Program-made: the position numbers and the translations under genes
NCBI RefSeq assembly: GCF_007197885.1
Contig: NZ_VKKG01000001.1
Span: 186,001-250,000 of the forward strand
Origin: Tessaracoccus rhinocerotis
GTDB lineage: Bacteria > Actinomycetota > Actinomycetes > Propionibacteriales > Propionibacteriaceae
Direction of reading: 5' to 3'
Length of the DNA: 64,000 bases
The notes under the pieces: model-generated
Seen by the model: the letters and a program-made list of their open reading frames with translations, nothing else
Database searches by the model: none
Told to the model about the DNA's origin: nothing
In this document: positions 37,519-46,640 of the stretch, in pieces
How positions within the stretch are numbered: position 1 is the stretch's first letter
Layout: each line of letters starts with the position of its first letter

Positions 37519-38681
37519 TTGAACGCCTCGCGCAGCCAGCCGAGCACGCCGCCCTTGCCGCCGCTGTGTGCCTCGACCTCGTCGAGACGCTCCTTGCGGA
37601 CGTCTGCGAACTCCCGGAGCAGCTCGCGCTGGCGGTCGTCGAGCTTGGTGGGGGTCTGGACGAGGAAGGTGATGCCGAGCTCTCCCCGACCGCCGCCGCG
37701 CAGCCTCGGGACGCCACGGTTCTTGATGACGATGCGGGTGCCGGACTGGGTTCCGGCGGGAACCTCGACGGCCACCTTGCGGTCGGCCACGTCGGAGTTC
37801 TCCCATTCGGCCTCGAGCGTGGTGACGTCGACGGTGGTGCCGAGCGCAGCCGCCGTCATCGGGAGCTTGACGACCATCTCGAGGTTGTCGCCGTCGCGCC
37901 TGAAGGTCTCGTGCTCGGCCACCTGGACCTCGACGTAGAGGTCACCGGCGGGTCCTCCGCCGGGGCCGACCTCCCCCTGGCTCTCGAGGTGGATGCGGAT
38001 GCCGGTGGAGACGCCTGCGGGGATGCGGACGGAGATGTTGCGCACGGAGCGGACACGGCCCTCGCCGGAGCACTCGCCGCAGGGTCGCGGGATGGTGGTG
38101 CCGTAGCCGCGGCAGGTGGGGCAGGGCTGGGACGTGCGGATATCGCCGATGAAGCTGCGCTGGATCTGCGAGACCTCGCCGGCGCCGTCGCAGGTGACGC
38201 AGGTCACGGGCTCGGAGCCGGGCTCGCCGCCGCGTCCTTGGCACTTCGGGCAGACGACGGCGGTGTCCACCTTGATGGACTTGGTGACGCCGAAGACGGC
38301 CTCGTGCAGCTGCAGCCGGACCCGGATGAGCGCATCCTGGCCCTGGCGCACACGAGAACGGGGGCCGCGGGTGCCTTGGGCGCCGAACATGGCGTCGACG
38401 AGGTTGGAGAAGTCGAACCCGCCGGCGAAACCACCCCCGAAGCCGGAGAAGCCGGCGCCCTGGTTGGACATCGGGTCGCCGCCGCGGTCGAAGACGGCGC
38501 GCTTGTTCGGGTCGCTCAGGACCTCGTAGGCCTCGTTGAGCTCCTTGAACTTGTCCGCTGCGTCGTCGCCCTGGGCGACGTCGGGGTGTACCTTCATCGC
38601 CTGTCGGCGGTAGGCCTTCTTGATCTGCTCGGCCGTCGCGTCCTGCTCGACGCCCAGGATGCCGTAGTAGTCCTTGCTCAT
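37515..38681 (-). CDS. dnaJ: Chaperone DnaJ
   Basis: A 388-residue Hsp40 with an N-terminal J domain (HPD motif in MKVHPDVAQ, about residues 32-34), a Gly/Phe-rich linker (GAGFSGFGGGFAGGF) and four zinc-finger repeats CPKCQGRG, CVTCDGAG, CPTCRGYG and CGECSGEG, then the substrate domain. It stimulates DnaK ATPase. dnaK and grpE are not in the window. The gene directly follows hrcA, the heat-shock repressor, and so is controlled through the CIRCE element. Confidence 0.97.
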
Positions 38682-38691
38682 GCGGGTGGGT

Positions 38692-39705
38692 TCAGCCTTC
38701 CGTCAGGAATCGGCTCACGTACCGCGCGACGGCGCGGACGGATGCAATGGTTGATGGGTAGTCCATGCGGGTGGGACCGACGATACCGAGGCTGGCCGTC
38801 AGCTCGCCCTCGGAACCGTAGCCCGAGGCCACCAGCGAGGTGGTCTGGAAACCCTCGGCCCGGTTCTCCTGGCCGATCCGGATGGTGACGTCGTCACCGG
38901 CCGCCTCGTCGAGGAGCCGCAGCAGCACCACCTGCTCCTCCAGCGCCTCGAGCAGCGGGCGGAAATTGCTCTGGAAGCCGGAGTCGAACGACGCCAGGTT
39001 CGGAACCCCAGCCACGACGACGTGCGCCGAGTGGCCAGGCCCGAGCAGCTCGAGCAGGGTGGCGACGAGGGGCGCGGCCAGGGCGCGGTCGGCGGGCGGG
39101 AACTCGTCCAGGATCCTGCCCAGGACCTGGGCGGCGTCCGGCGTGGACTGCCCCACTAGGCTCTCGAGGAGCTTGGCGCGGATTGGCGCGAGGATGCGCT
39201 CGTCCGGTACGGGCAGCTCGACGACCGTCTGGTCGACCTTGCCGGTGGAGTTGACCACCAGCACGAGCAGCCGCTCGCCGGTCAGCGGCACGAGCTCGAC
39301 GTGCCGGATCACCGCGCGCTGGGCCACCGGGTACTGCACGATGGCCACCTGCCGCGTGAGCTGCGCCAGCAGCCGCACGGTGCGGGTGACGAGGTCGTCC
39401 ATGTCCAGCGCGCCGGAGAGGAACGTGGAGATGGCCCGACGCTCTGCCGCCGAAAGCGGCTTGACGCTGGCGAGGCGGTCCACGAACAGGCGGTAGCCCT
39501 TGTCCGTGGGGATGCGGCCGGCGCTGGTGTGGGGCTGGGTGATGTAGCCCTCCTCCTCCAGCACGGCCATGTCGTTGCGCACGGTGGCGGACGAGACGTC
39601 GAGTCGGTGGCGGTCCACCAGCGCCTTGGAGCCCACCGGTTCCCGCCGGTCGACGTAGTCGGTGATGATGGCTCGCAGCACGGCCAGCTTGCGGTCGTCG
39701 AGCAT
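38692..39705 (-). CDS. hrcA: Heat-inducible transcription repressor HrcA
   Basis: A 337-residue repressor with a winged helix (about residues 5-75, AIITDYVDRREPVGSKALVD and VSSATVRNDMAVLEEEGYI) and a C-terminal GAF-like dimerisation domain. It binds the CIRCE operator. The ATG at 39705 is preferred over a GTG two codons earlier because GGAGG is correctly spaced. It is cotranscribed with dnaJ. Confidence 0.96.
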   Translation of the reverse strand: MLDDRKLAVLRAIITDYVDRREPVGSKALVDRHRLDVSSATVRNDMAVLEEEGYITQPHTSAGRIPTDKGYRLFVDRLASVKPLSAAERRAISTFLSGALDMDDLVTRTVRLLAQLTRQVAIVQYPVAQRAVIRHVELVPLTGERLLVLVVNSTGKVDQTVVELPVPDERILAPIRAKLLESLVGQSTPDAAQVLGRILDEFPPADRALAAPLVATLLELLGPGHSAHVVVAGVPNLASFDSGFQSNFRPLLEALEEQVVLLRLLDEAAGDDVTIRIGQENRAEGFQTTSLVASGYGSEGELTASLGIVGPTRMDYPSTIASVRAVARYVSRFLTEG

Positions 39706-39726
39706 GTTCACCTCCGGGATTCGATT

Positions 39727-39753
39727 CTGGCACTCAGGGCATGCGAGTGCCAG
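39727..39753. promoter_or_regulatory. CIRCE operator
   Basis: CTGGCACTC and GAGTGCCAG are perfect inverted arms separated by 9 bases, the standard CIRCE geometry (consensus TTAGCACTC-N9-GAGTGCTAA). It lies 22 bases upstream of hrcA, so HrcA represses its own hrcA-dnaJ operon. The MBL hydrolase gene begins 54 bases away on the other strand and could also be affected. Confidence 0.92.
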
Positions 39754-39806
39754 TGTAGTTCCGCCGCGCGGGAGGGGCGAATCGCGGAGGGCATAAGCTG
39801 GCGGGC

Positions 39807-40646
39807 ATGCCTGACAGCGAGACCATCAACTGGCGCGAACTCACCCCCAACGTATTCCTCACCACCCTGGAGCCGGCCTCCGTGAACGTCGGGCTGGTGG
39901 TGGGCGACGAGAGGGCACTGCTCATCGACGCCGGCTCGTCGCCCGCACAGGGCGCCGCGCTGCTGGCGTCCGCGCGCACACGCGCCGGGGTGCCGGTCAC
40001 CCACGTCGTGGTGACCCACAACCATTGGGACCACTGGTTCGGGATCGCCGGGATGCCGGAGCTGGTGAGCATCGCGCACGAGAACCTGCTGGAGACCGCT
40101 CCCTCGGGCGAGACGGCCGCCCGGGCCACGGAGCTCGGGCTCGCGGAGCTTCCCCGTCCCACCGTCACCTTCTCGATCGCGAAGGCCGTGGACCTGGGCG
40201 GGCGCCGCGTCGAGATCGTCCACTTCGGCGGCGGCCACACCGGGGCAGACGCGTTCGTGCTGGTACCCGACGAGGACCTCACCTTCACCGGCGACATGCT
40301 GGAGCAGGGCTCCGACCCCCAGTTCGACGAGACCTCCAACATCAGCAACTGGCCCACCGCCCTGGACGGGGTGCTCGGTGCATCGCGGGCCTCGACGCGG
40401 TTCGTCCCGGGCCACGGCGACGTCGTGGAGCGCAACTTCGGTTTCATCCAGCGCGCCGAGGTGGGCATGCTCTACGGCACCACGGAGGCCCTGATCCAGC
40501 AGGGCACCAAGCTGGAGGATGCCGCGGCCGCGGCGGAGTGGCCGTTCAGCGAGGAGACCCTCGCCGTCGCGCTGCCGCTGATCTACGCGGAACTCGAAGC
40601 CAAGGGCGTCAAGCCCCGCACCCAGCTGCCCATCATGGGGCTCTAG
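39807..40646 (+). CDS. MBL-fold metallo-hydrolase
   Basis: A 279-residue metallo-beta-lactamase fold protein with the metal motif THNHWDHW (about residues 71-78) and later ligands in FGGGHTGADA and FVPGHGDV. The glyoxalase II/hydrolase branch fits the length, but the substrate cannot be assigned. It is divergent from hrcA, with the CIRCE operator between the starts. Confidence 0.85.
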   Translation: MPDSETINWRELTPNVFLTTLEPASVNVGLVVGDERALLIDAGSSPAQGAALLASARTRAGVPVTHVVVTHNHWDHWFGIAGMPELVSIAHENLLETAPSGETAARATELGLAELPRPTVTFSIAKAVDLGGRRVEIVHFGGGHTGADAFVLVPDEDLTFTGDMLEQGSDPQFDETSNISNWPTALDGVLGASRASTRFVPGHGDVVERNFGFIQRAEVGMLYGTTEALIQQGTKLEDAAAAAEWPFSEETLAVALPLIYAELEAKGVKPRTQLPIMGL

Positions 40647-40647
40647 G

Positions 40648-41421
40648 TCACAGGCGCCAGTTCTGCTGCGCCGTCATCCACACGAGGATGTCGTTGGCCA
40701 CGATGAGGCCCTTGCTGCGCGAGAGCACGGTGTAGGCCAGGCCGTCCATCGTGCGGCTCACCCCGCCGTTCTCGGTCAGCATCAGTGCCCCGGCGAGGTG
40801 GTCCCACGGCATGATGTTGGTGTAGTAGATGAAGTCGTACTCGCCGTGCAGTGCGGCCGGGTAGTCGAAGCAGCAGGCGAACTTGGTGTGCACGGTGGGG
40901 CTCAGCCGGCCGCCACCGTCGAAGCCCTGCAGCGCGTCCTTGGAGGTGGCGCCCTGGGGCAGCCGGTCCGGCCTGTCGGGGATGATGACCTCGTCGTTCA
41001 TGCGGACCCCCGCGCCCCGCTCGGCGACGTAGGCACGTCCCGTCTGGGGCTGCCAGATCCATCCGCGCGTGGTGATCCCGGCGCGCGTCTCGGCGATGAT
41101 GATGCCGTGCTCGTCCTTGCCTCGCACGAAGTTCGCGGTGCCGTCGATCGGGTCGATGATGAAGGCGTGGTCGGCGTTGTTGAGCTTCTCGCGGAGTTCC
41201 GGCTCGGCGAAGATCGCCTCCTCCCCCACCACCACGGCGTCCGGGTTGGCCGCCCTCAGCCGCTCGGTGAGCATCACCTCCGCCTCCTTGTCGGCGACGG
41301 TCACGAAGTCCGACGCGTGGCTCTTGGTCTCGACGTCGGTGTCGGCGAGCGCGCGGAAGCGGGGGTTGATCACCTCTTCGGCGGTCTCCTGCATCAGTTC
41401 GAGGACGGCGGCGGTATCCAT
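40648..41421 (-). CDS. Inositol monophosphatase family protein
   Basis: A 257-residue Mg-dependent phosphatase. The metal site is visible as GEE (66-68) and IDPIDGT (89-95), with a third motif at WDHLAGALMLTENGG. Actinobacterial members act on inositol phosphates, histidinol phosphate or adenosine 3'-5' bisphosphate; inositol phosphate is plausible but not proven. It is tail-to-tail with the MBL gene, 1 base apart. Confidence 0.88.
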   Translation of the reverse strand: MDTAAVLELMQETAEEVINPRFRALADTDVETKSHASDFVTVADKEAEVMLTERLRAANPDAVVVGEEAIFAEPELREKLNNADHAFIIDPIDGTANFVRGKDEHGIIIAETRAGITTRGWIWQPQTGRAYVAERGAGVRMNDEVIIPDRPDRLPQGATSKDALQGFDGGGRLSPTVHTKFACCFDYPAALHGEYDFIYYTNIMPWDHLAGALMLTENGGVSRTMDGLAYTVLSRSKGLIVANDILVWMTAQQNWRL

Positions 41422-41463
41422 GTTGCAACCCTAGCGTCGGGTGCCCGGTGAGGGCATTTCGGT

Positions 41464-42018
41464 TCAGCCCATGGTCCGCTGGCCGTCGATGGTCTCCCGG
41501 ATGATGTCGGCGTGGCCGGCGTGCTGCGCCGTCTCCCCGATGAGGTGCAGCAACACCTCCCGGTTGGACCACTGGGCGCCGGTCTCGAACCAGGGAGCCT
41601 CGGGCAGGTCGTGCTTGCGGTCCAGGTCTAGGTCGGTCACGACGATCCGGGTGTGGGCCGCCTGCTCGTTCATGGAGCCCACCAGATCTGTCAGGGTCTC
41701 GCCGTCGGCGAGCCGCCACTGGGCCTGCTGCTCGGCCAGCCACGCGGGCATCTCCTGGCGGCCGTCGGCGATGGCGTCCCAGTCGATCGCGCCCCAGTCC
41801 TCGTCGGCCTTGGCGGCGGGGCCGTGGCGCATGAAGTCCACCCAGCCGGCCTCGTTCGCCGTGACGTGCTTGACCAGGCCCGCGAGGCAGAGCGTGGAGG
41901 CCGTGGGGGTGGCGGAGGCCTGCTCGTCGGTGAGGCCCTCCACCGTCCTCAGGAGGAAGTTGCGGCGCAGGTCCAGCATGTCGAGGAGTTCGGTCTTCTC
42001 CTGTCCGAGGTCGGTCAT
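41464..42018 (-). CDS. DinB/DUF664 family protein
   Basis: A 184-residue four-helix-bundle protein of the DinB superfamily. The metal-binding histidine is in VKHVTANEAGW, and LLHLIGETAQHAGHADIIRE carries the others. Related actinobacterial proteins are mycothiol-dependent transferases or of unknown activity. It lies downstream of the DUF3097 gene on the same strand with 46 bases between them. Confidence 0.85.
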   Translation of the reverse strand: MTDLGQEKTELLDMLDLRRNFLLRTVEGLTDEQASATPTASTLCLAGLVKHVTANEAGWVDFMRHGPAAKADEDWGAIDWDAIADGRQEMPAWLAEQQAQWRLADGETLTDLVGSMNEQAAHTRIVVTDLDLDRKHDLPEAPWFETGAQWSNREVLLHLIGETAQHAGHADIIRETIDGQRTMG

Positions 42019-42064
42019 CTCGGGCTCCTTCCGGTCGGGGCCCCAACAATGCCACCCGGCGGGA

Positions 42065-42907
42065 TCAGGGACCGACGTGGTCTTGGGTCACGAAGTCGAT
42101 GAGCTTCTCCACCAGCGTGTTGAAGCGCGGCTCGAGGTCCCGCCAGGACTCCACCCGCGCGAGGATTGCCTGCCAGCCCTGCGCAATGTCCTTCTGGTCG
42201 GCGTGTGGGAGCCCGAGCACCTTGAGCGTGCCCTTCTTGAAGTCGACGTCGCGTGGGATGTCCGGCCACTTCTTGAGCCCGACGCGCGCGGGTCGGACGG
42301 CGTTCCAGACGTCGATGTACTCGTGGCCCTCCACCAGCACGACGTCGCGGAACCCGGCCTTGTGGACCTGAGCCACGATGCGGGACTCCTTGCTGCCGGG
42401 CACGAGGTGGTCGACGAGCACGCCCAGGCGACGGCCGGGCTCGGGGCGGAACTGGGCCACGACGTCGGGGAGGTCGTCGATCCCGCCGAGGAACTCGACG
42501 ACCACGCCCACGTGGCGCAGGTCGTCGCCCCAGACCTTCTCGACGAGCTCGGCGTCGTGGCGGCCCTCCACGTAGATGCGGCTGGGCAGCGCGGTCCGAG
42601 CGGGTTCGGGCGCGGCGGAGGCACGGGAGCCGGACGCGGTGTACTTCTGCTTCTTGGGGACGTTTCGCAGCGGCGGGCGCAGCGCCACGGGTTGCCCCTC
42701 GAGCAGGAAGCCCGGCCCGAACGGGAAGCTGCGGCGCTTGCCCCTGCGGTCCTCCAGCACGACGATGCCGTTCTCCCAGCCGACGACCGCACCGACGAAG
42801 TCGTCGAACTCGACGACCATGTCCTTCTCGACACCCACGTCGCGGGTCTGCTTGAGGTGCGCCTTCTGCCAGCCGGGGCGCAGGACGTCTTGGGAGTAGC
42901 GGTTCAC
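42065..42907 (-). CDS. DUF3097 protein
   Basis: A 280-residue protein beginning (V/M)NRYSQDVL with the conserved actinobacterial DUF3097 pattern: VVGWENGIVVLEDRRG near residues 41-56 and IYVEGRHDAELVEKVWGDDL (about 112-131), where VEGRHDAELV resembles a TOPRIM nucleotide-binding/metal motif. The function is not established; a nucleic-acid role is inferred from that motif. The GTG at 42907 is the first conserved residue; the frame is open upstream but not conserved. Confidence 0.88.
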   Translation of the reverse strand: MNRYSQDVLRPGWQKAHLKQTRDVGVEKDMVVEFDDFVGAVVGWENGIVVLEDRRGKRRSFPFGPGFLLEGQPVALRPPLRNVPKKQKYTASGSRASAAPEPARTALPSRIYVEGRHDAELVEKVWGDDLRHVGVVVEFLGGIDDLPDVVAQFRPEPGRRLGVLVDHLVPGSKESRIVAQVHKAGFRDVVLVEGHEYIDVWNAVRPARVGLKKWPDIPRDVDFKKGTLKVLGLPHADQKDIAQGWQAILARVESWRDLEPRFNTLVEKLIDFVTQDHVGP

Positions 42908-42997
42908 CCCAAGAAGGCTAGGCCCTCGGGAACGGTATTCGGCGGAACGCCACCCCGCCTCCCGTGATTGCCGCGACTTGGGAGCAGACTGGGGCCC

Positions 42998-43663
42998 ATG
43001 AGCGTGCACGACCTCAGGAACCGCCGGATCAACTACGACTCCTCGACCCTCGACGACGGCCGTGCCGCCGACCCGTTCGAACTCTTCGCGGACTGGATGG
43101 ACGAGGCCACGGACGCGCAGGACGCGGGGAAGCTGTTCGAGGCCGCAGCCATGACGCTGGCGACCGCGCACCCCACGGCCGACGGCACGTGGCAGCCGCG
43201 CAACCGGGTGGTCCTGCTTAAGGGCTGGGACACGGCAGGGTTCATGTTCTTCACCAACTACGACTCCGCCAAGGGTCGCGACCTCGACGAGAACGCCCGC
43301 GCCAGCCTGCACTTCCACTGGCCGGAGCTCCACCGTCAGGTGCGCATCGACGGGACGGTGCGTCGGACCTCGGCCTCGGTCTCCGAGGAGTACTTCGCGA
43401 TGCGGCCGAGGGGCTCCCAGGTCGCGGCCTGGGCGTCGCGACAGAGTTCGCCGATCCGCTCCCGGGAGGAGCTGGAGGGCAGGGTCGCGGAGGCGGAGCG
43501 ACGCTTCGAGGGCAAGGAGGTGCCGTGCCCGCCGAACTGGGGCGGCCTGGTCGTCGTCCCGCAGGAGATCGAGTTCTGGCAGGGGCGGACCTCCCGCCTC
43601 CATGACCGGATCGTGTTCACGACGGTCGACAGGGGCTGGGAGGTCACCCGGCTGTGCCCGTGA
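42998..43663 (+). CDS. pdxH: Pyridoxamine 5'-phosphate oxidase
   Basis: A 221-residue FMN enzyme oxidising pyridoxamine or pyridoxine phosphate to pyridoxal phosphate. The FMN-binding NRVVLLKGWDTAGFMFFTNYD (here 20 residues quoted in part) and the C-terminal EFWQGRTSRLHDRIVF, with the substrate-binding RLHDR, identify it. The ATG at 42998 follows no strong ribosome site. It is divergent from DUF3097 and convergent with the ABC permease gene, 13 bases apart. Confidence 0.94.
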   Translation: MSVHDLRNRRINYDSSTLDDGRAADPFELFADWMDEATDAQDAGKLFEAAAMTLATAHPTADGTWQPRNRVVLLKGWDTAGFMFFTNYDSAKGRDLDENARASLHFHWPELHRQVRIDGTVRRTSASVSEEYFAMRPRGSQVAAWASRQSSPIRSREELEGRVAEAERRFEGKEVPCPPNWGGLVVVPQEIEFWQGRTSRLHDRIVFTTVDRGWEVTRLCP

Positions 43664-43676
43664 GTGCCGAGCGACC

Positions 43677-44495
43677 TCAGACGAGCGACACCTTTCCGTT
43701 CCAGGACACCACTGTGCGCCACACCAGCACGGCGGCCGCCACCAGGAACCCGGGCAGGAACCCGATGGGCACCGTGGCCGGATCAGCGCCGTCGAGCACC
43801 ATCGCGAGGTAGTTCTCGGAGACCAGCGCGAGGGCGCCGCCCTCGACACCGAGCCCGATTGGGATCAGCATGAATCCGATCAGCACGATCTGGAGCACCA
43901 CGTACAGGACGAACCAGACCAGTACGGGGCCACCGAGGCCGAGGGAGCCGAAGCGCTTCTCGCTGCCCACGGACGCGGCGAAGTAGTACTGGAGCAGGTT
44001 GAAAGTCGCCAGCAGTAGCAGTGCCGGCGGTGCGGCCATCCAGCCCCACCACGGCATCACGGCCGCCATGTCAGTCCACCACTGGCCGACCATGGAGAAC
44101 AGGTCCAGCGGTGCGTGGCCCAGTGAGCCGGCGTTGCCCATGAACGTGATCGCGCCGAGCAGCAGGGCGAGGGCCACCGAGGCGACCACCACCAGCGTCC
44201 CCCACGCCAGCTTGGCCCAGTAGATGGTGGAGCCCTTCACGGGCAGCGTCTGCGTGAAGTAGCCGATCCGGCGGTACCCGGTCTGCCAGTAGTCGAAGGC
44301 GAGTGCCAGCTGCGTCGCGGGCACGACCCCGACCGCACCCAGCACCGAGACGACGAGGCCGAACTGGGCGACCACCGGCCACTGGGTGGCGGCCAGCAGC
44401 GCCCCCATGACTGCCAGCAGGGTGGCGGCCCCGAACACCGTGGCGAGCATGCCCCTGGTGCGGATGGCCTCGTGCTTGATCAATTTGCCGACCAT
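43677..44495 (-). CDS. ABC-2 type permease-like membrane protein
   Basis: A 272-residue protein with six to seven hydrophobic segments and no catalytic motif. Its start overlaps the ATP-binding protein by 16 bases and it follows it on the strand, so it is the membrane half of that transporter. The sequence is not otherwise recognisable. Together with the YtrA-type regulator the unit resembles transporters induced by cell-wall or lantibiotic stress. Confidence 0.75.
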   Translation of the reverse strand: MVGKLIKHEAIRTRGMLATVFGAATLLAVMGALLAATQWPVVAQFGLVVSVLGAVGVVPATQLALAFDYWQTGYRRIGYFTQTLPVKGSTIYWAKLAWGTLVVVASVALALLLGAITFMGNAGSLGHAPLDLFSMVGQWWTDMAAVMPWWGWMAAPPALLLLATFNLLQYYFAASVGSEKRFGSLGLGGPVLVWFVLYVVLQIVLIGFMLIPIGLGVEGGALALVSENYLAMVLDGADPATVPIGFLPGFLVAAAVLVWRTVVSWNGKVSLV

Positions 44496-45238
44496 GAGTA
44501 GACCTCCTTGAAGAGTTGGTCGATGGACTTGTTGTGCCGGGCGCGCAGGTCGTCGACCTGGCCGGTGAGCAGGACCTTGCCGTGGCGCATCATCACCACG
44601 CCGTCGAGCACCGGCTCCAGGTCGTGGACCAAGTGGGTGGAGATGAGCAGCAGGGAGTCCTCCCGGAGGTTACGGAGGATCCCCTGGACGATGACGTCCC
44701 GGGCTGCGGGGTCGACGCCGGAGATCGGCTCGTCGAGCAGGTAGACGCGCGCCTTGCGTGACATGGCGAGTGCGATCTGGACCTTCTCTCGCATCCCCTT
44801 CGACATCTGCCCCAGCCTCATCGACCGCTCGAGACCGAAGAACCCGATGAGGTCCTCGGCGCGGGCGCGGTCGAAGTCGGCGAAGAAGTCGCCGTACAGG
44901 TCGAGGCAGTAGGCAACCCTCGCGCCGTCGGGGAGGAAGCTCACGTCGGGCAGGAAACTGACCCGGGCCTTGGACTCCGGGCCGAGCGGGGCCCCGGCGA
45001 TCTCGACGCTGCCCTCGTGGTCCTGCAGGAGACCGGCCAGGACCTTCAGCAGCGTGGTCTTGCCGCAGCCGTTCTCGCCGAGCAGCCCAACCACCTGCCC
45101 GTACGGCAGGCTCAGGTCCAAAGCGTCGAGCGCGCTCAGGGATCCGTAGGTCTTGGTCAGCCCCCGGACCTCGATGGCGTTGCCGGTCATGGCGTCATCG
45201 CTCCCCTCCGGTACTGGGCGGGTGATTGTCGAAGTCAT
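44480..45238 (-). CDS. ABC transporter ATP-binding protein
   Basis: A 252-residue ABC ATPase with Walker A GENGCGKTT, signature-like MSKGMREKVQ and Walker B VYLLDEPISG. The signature MSKGM is less canonical than LSGGQ, as in many YtrB/BcrA-type export ATPases. The ATG at 45238 has GGTGGAG before it; a shorter form from 45190 is possible. It is the middle gene of a regulator-ATPase-permease operon, overlapping the regulator by 44 bases and the permease by 16. Confidence 0.88.
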   Translation of the reverse strand: MTSTITRPVPEGSDDAMTGNAIEVRGLTKTYGSLSALDALDLSLPYGQVVGLLGENGCGKTTLLKVLAGLLQDHEGSVEIAGAPLGPESKARVSFLPDVSFLPDGARVAYCLDLYGDFFADFDRARAEDLIGFFGLERSMRLGQMSKGMREKVQIALAMSRKARVYLLDEPISGVDPAARDVIVQGILRNLREDSLLLISTHLVHDLEPVLDGVVMMRHGKVLLTGQVDDLRARHNKSIDQLFKEVYSWSAN

Positions 45239-45590
45239 TGCTCCACCTCTGTTCAAGTAGTGCGCGGGCGTCGTCGAGGCTCATCCCGAACCCCCGCCCG
45301 CGTTGTACGAAGTCGTCGGCCGCCGCCGTCGCGAGCCGCCGTCGCAGGCCGGAGACCAGTTGCTGGTCGTCCGAGACGAAGCGACCCGCGGTCCGCTCGG
45401 AGCGCACGAGGCCGTCCCGCTCGAGCTCGGCGAACGCGCGCTGCACCGTGTTGGGGTTGACCCCCAGGTCCGCGGCGAGTTCACGGACGCCCGCGACCCG
45501 CTCCCCCGCCGGCCACACCCCGACGGCGATCCGACGCGAGAACTCGGCGACCAGCTGGAGCCAGATCGGTTGGGTGCTGTCGAAGTCCAC
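45195..45590 (-). CDS. GntR family regulator, YtrA subfamily
   Basis: A 131-residue regulator: a GntR winged helix at residues 5-75 (PIWLQLVAEFSRRIAVG, AGVRELAADLGVNPNTVQRAF) with only a short C-terminal dimerisation helix, as in YtrA-type members that control adjacent ABC transporters. It is the first gene of the operon. An inverted repeat lies 27 bases upstream and is its likely operator. Confidence 0.92.
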   Translation of the reverse strand: MDFDSTQPIWLQLVAEFSRRIAVGVWPAGERVAGVRELAADLGVNPNTVQRAFAELERDGLVRSERTAGRFVSDDQQLVSGLRRRLATAAADDFVQRGRGFGMSLDDARALLEQRWSNDFDNHPPSTGGER

Positions 45591-45616
45591 GGGGCACCTC
45601 CTCGCGTGTTGTGTTG

Positions 45617-45638
45617 CTGTACTAGGTACTTAATACAG
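45617..45638. promoter_or_regulatory. Putative GntR/YtrA operator
   Basis: CTGTA at 45617-45621 and TACAG at 45634-45638 are inverted, 12 bases apart, and the interior contains the direct repeat GTACT. The AT-rich block stands out from the GC-rich surroundings and includes likely -10 sequence for the regulator operon. YtrA-type repressors bind such inverted repeats, but the exact site is inferred. Confidence 0.55.
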
Positions 45639-45659
45639 TAGCACGCGGCGTTGATCTGT

Positions 45660-46157
45660 TCAACGGTCCTGCGACCCGGGCGGGCGCGAAGCACCCTTGC
45701 GCCATCGAGCCAGGACGGCGATGATCGACCCGATCGCCAGTAGCAGGAAGCTGGCCGACAGGGCGAGCCACTTGCCGGCGGTGAAGATCGGCGCCAGTTC
45801 CGCGAGCACTGGCGTCCGGGCCGGATAGCGCGCCATCACCGTCGCGGTGCAGACGTTCTCGGCGTAGTCCAGAGCCACCGCCACGACCGGCAGCAGGCCC
45901 ACCGCTCGCCACCGGCTCCCAGCAGCCGTCCCTCGCGCCCAGGCCCAGGCGAGCGTCGTCAGCAGGAAGAACCCGTACACGATCGGCCAGACGACATCGA
46001 ACGTCACGCGCGCCTGGACATAGGCGGATCGACCATCTCGCCCCCAAGCCTCGGCGGCTGCGTAAAGATCGTCCGGGGAGTACCAAAGGGACGTGTCCGG
46101 GGCGGCGTGGCGGACCGTGTAGAAAGCCCCCAACTCAGCCTGTGCCGGCAGCACCAG
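45660..46157 (-). pseudogene. N-terminally truncated membrane protein
   Basis: About 165 codons of a membrane protein with two to three hydrophobic segments (FDVVWPIVYGFFLLTTLAWAW; LSASFLLLAIGSIIAVL). Related proteins begin with a first transmembrane helix and then a conserved LPAQAE stretch; here LVLPAQAE is preceded directly by sequence from a DUF1990 gene, with an in-frame stop a few codons upstream. A GTG at 46154 could restart translation. The first helix is missing, so this is probably a broken gene created by a deletion at about 46157/46158. The role of the intact protein is unknown. Confidence 0.7.
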
Positions 46158-46520
46158 GTGCCGTAGGCGAATCCCTTCCGGTGTGGCTCATCCATGACGT
46201 ACACGACACGCACTGGTGCCCTCCAGGCTCAGGCTGCCCCGGCCCAGCAGAAGGACGGCTACGGCCCCGGGGACCGCGTGCTTGCTGGAGGTGCGAACAC
46301 GAATTCCCGCTATGCGATGCATGTCCCAAGACATCAGGATGCGAACGGCCTGTTCGAACCGATCGGCTCCGGTCCCGAGGATGCGAACGCGGCGAAGGTG
46401 ATCGTAGTTGCCGGGCAGGGTTTCGCTCTGGGTGGCGCCGACTTCGCCGTATGTGAAATCGGCATCGCCCAGCCTCTTGGTCTCCTTGCTGGACAGGGCT
46501 TCGTCGGTCACGGACAGCAT
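46158..46520 (-). pseudogene. DUF1990 protein, frameshifted and truncated
   Basis: The start (MLSVTDEALS) and FTYGEVGATQSETLPGNYDHLRR-RILGTGADRFEQAV, then MSWDMHRIAGIRV, match DUF1990. After GRGSLSLEG the frame is lost, but VRVVYVMDEPHRKGFAYGT continues the same domain in the next frame (46213-46158). The normal C terminus is absent: the sequence switches at FAYGT into the membrane protein fragment. So the gene carries a frameshift and a 3' deletion. DUF1990 has no established function. Confidence 0.75.
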
Positions 46521-46571
46521 CGTTACACAACAGCAAGGGCATCCGTTACTGACACGGTTGACTGGCTCACC

Positions 46572-46640
46572 GCGCGGCAATTGAGGGCGGTCGTGCTCGG
46601 GCGCCAGGCAGCCGAAAGGCTACCCTCGCACACCGCGGCA
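46572..46640 (+). repeat. About 70-bp dispersed repeat, copy A
   Basis: Starts GCGCGGCAATTGAGGGCGG and ends CACCGCGGCA; copy B at 47849-47918 is the same with about five mismatches and one inserted base. It abuts the duplicated 0.57-kb unit. Confidence 0.8.

Noticed and set aside
41464-42018. Mycothiol-dependent maleylpyruvate isomerase
   Set aside because: Only the general DinB pattern is present; no aromatic degradation genes are nearby, so the specific activity was not assigned.
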